Assembly: GCA_034436155.1 (NCBI GenBank)
Contig: DAOTVP010000110.1
Span: 10,738 to 74,737 of the forward strand
Reading direction: 5' to 3'
From: GCA-2794515 sp034436155
GTDB lineage: Bacteria > Chloroflexota > Anaerolineae > Aggregatilineales > Phototrophicaceae
DNA length: 64,000 nucleotides
Shown: in pieces, positions 63,197-64,000 of the stretch
Layout: the number at the start of each line of letters is the position of its first letter
Position numbering within the stretch: position 1 is the first letter of the stretch
Translations under genes and position numbers: made by a program
Notes under the pieces: generated by a model
Database searches by the model: none
The model's input: only the letters and a program-made list of their open reading frames with translations
Told to the model about the DNA's origin: nothing

Positions 63197-64000
63197 ATGT
63201 CCGATTTGCCCAGTTTGCATACCTGTTTGATGAATATTGATAACGGCGTGCTCAAAACCATCGCCCAATTTTGGGGATTCGACCCCAAAGGGTTATCGTT
63301 TGAAGACCTAGCCGAACAGACCAACAATCACATGATGAATTTGGATGTCGCCGAAGCCGTGTGGGATAAACTCAGCGATGAGGAACGCCAAGCCGTCCAG
63401 ACATTTTTAGGCTCGAAAGGCAAAATGACGCAAGCCTTCATGGAACGCGCCTTCGGCAAAATTCGCAAAATGGGCGAGTTGCTCATCAGGCAACACAAAC
63501 CGCACGAAAACCCCACCAGCATCGCCGAATCGTTGTATTATAAAGGCTTTATCTACGAAGGATTTGAAAATATCGCCACGGGACCCAGCGTATTCTGGTT
63601 TGTCCCACCGCAATTGATGATGGTATTGCCATCCAACAAAACGGGATACGATTATCTAGGTGATGACCCCATTCCGCTTCACGAAGATGACGATGATGAT
63701 ATACACAGCATCCCCGCCCTGACGGGCAACATCACCCCACGCATGGCGGCAGATACCAGTATCGTGGATGATACCACCGCGTTATTGGCGTATGTGCAAG
63801 TGCGCGGTGGCAAAATGGACGGCATGTATTTTTCTGATGATGACACAATCGCGCTCGCGCCGCAATTGCTGAATAGTGACGAAGTACGGCTCGATTTTAT
63901 CATCGCGGTGGCGATCAGTGCGGGACTCATCGAAGAACGCGATAGCCATTTGTATGTGCGCCGTGCCGAAGCCCGAAAATGGCTCGAAGATAAACGCGCC
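63197..64000 (+). CDS. N-terminal part of a helicase-associated-domain protein, cut by window end
   Basis: The ATG at 63197 follows GAGGGAA; 268 codons are visible and the frame is still open at 64000. The segment ERAFGKIRKMGELLIRQHKPHENPTSIAESLYYKGFIYEGF followed by FVPPQLMMVLP is like the N-terminal region of actinobacterial/Chloroflexota proteins that end in an XPB/Ssl2-type helicase C-terminal domain. An acidic loop (HEDDDDDIHS) follows, then helical sequence. The assignment rests on pattern memory for the family, not on the helicase domain itself, which is outside the window. Confidence 0.55.
   Translation, partial: MSDLPSLHTCLMNIDNGVLKTIAQFWGFDPKGLSFEDLAEQTNNHMMNLDVAEAVWDKLSDEERQAVQTFLGSKGKMTQAFMERAFGKIRKMGELLIRQHKPHENPTSIAESLYYKGFIYEGFENIATGPSVFWFVPPQLMMVLPSNKTGYDYLGDDPIPLHEDDDDDIHSIPALTGNITPRMAADTSIVDDTTALLAYVQVRGGKMDGMYFSDDDTIALAPQLLNSDEVRLDFIIAVAISAGLIEERDSHLYVRRAEARKWLEDKRA

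Noticed and set aside
62335..63327. 330-codon minus-strand frame opposite the WD40 gene
   Set aside because: Ser/Val/Arg-rich mirror of the WD40 repeats with no motif or ribosome site; the plus-strand WD40 protein is unambiguous.

Overview
The window looks like part of a chromosome from an uncultured or poorly studied Chloroflexota bacterium, probably Anaerolineae-like. This is inferred from the gene repertoire: STAND ATPases fused to SARP or Ser/Thr-kinase domains, several Uma2-family nucleases, a giant PKD/TolB surface protein, a HEAT-repeat protein and an M32 carboxypeptidase. No rRNA, tRNA, CRISPR array, insertion sequence or phage gene was seen. Genes are dense and lie on both strands in short operons. 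Base composition is near-balanced by eye and no obvious foreign island stands out.

Layout. 1-2.9 kb: a SARP-STAND regulator (cut by the window edge) diverges from a small ParB-like protein, with four helically phased direct repeats between them. 2.9-7.5 kb: minus-strand genes (unknown protein, methyltransferase, unknown, GNAT-like, PAP2-like). 7.6-12.4 kb: a small membrane protein, a Crp/Fnr regulator, a perfect inverted repeat, and a kinase-STAND-TPR gene broken by one amber codon. 12.5-14.6 kb: two dipeptide/oligopeptide ABC ATPases without permeases. 14.6-24.0 kb: a minus-strand cluster (Uma2, Rad50/SbcC-like ATPase, BatA-like vWA protein, DUF58 protein, nitrilase-fold amidase, degenerate shikimate-kinase-fold protein, HAD phosphatase, epimerase-like protein). 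24.1-31.5 kb: M32 carboxypeptidase, Uma2, a possible small RNA or leader, a SWIM-like protein, an intact kinase-STAND-TPR protein and a third Uma2. 31.8-42.4 kb: a 3,448-residue surface protein preceded by a coupled 53-codon ORF. 42.5-48.4 kb: FAH-family enzyme, FG-GAP-like secreted protein, HEAT/membrane protein, esterase, RNA ligase-like phosphodiesterase. 48.5-54.7 kb: pstSCAB with enlarged extracytoplasmic parts. 54.8-64 kb: an ABC-2 exporter, DUF3291 protein, GT-C-like membrane protein, a probable restriction-modification pair, HEAT protein, GT4 glycosyltransferase, WD40 protein and the start of a helicase-associated-domain protein.

The strongest unexpected signals are these. (1) A family of ~95-bp paired-hairpin elements: three full copies begin exactly 21 nt after a stop codon, all in the same orientation to the upstream gene, and a fourth degraded copy begins 23 nt after one. 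(2) A phosphate transporter whose binding protein is fused to a fasciclin domain and whose two permeases carry large extracytoplasmic insertions. (3) The giant surface protein, with about twelve tandem ~90-residue two-cysteine modules behind a translationally coupled small ORF. (4) SARP-type direct repeats spaced 11/12/11 bp. (5) A single nonsense codon at a conserved Trp in one kinase-STAND paralogue. All calls come from reading the sequence; no database search was run.
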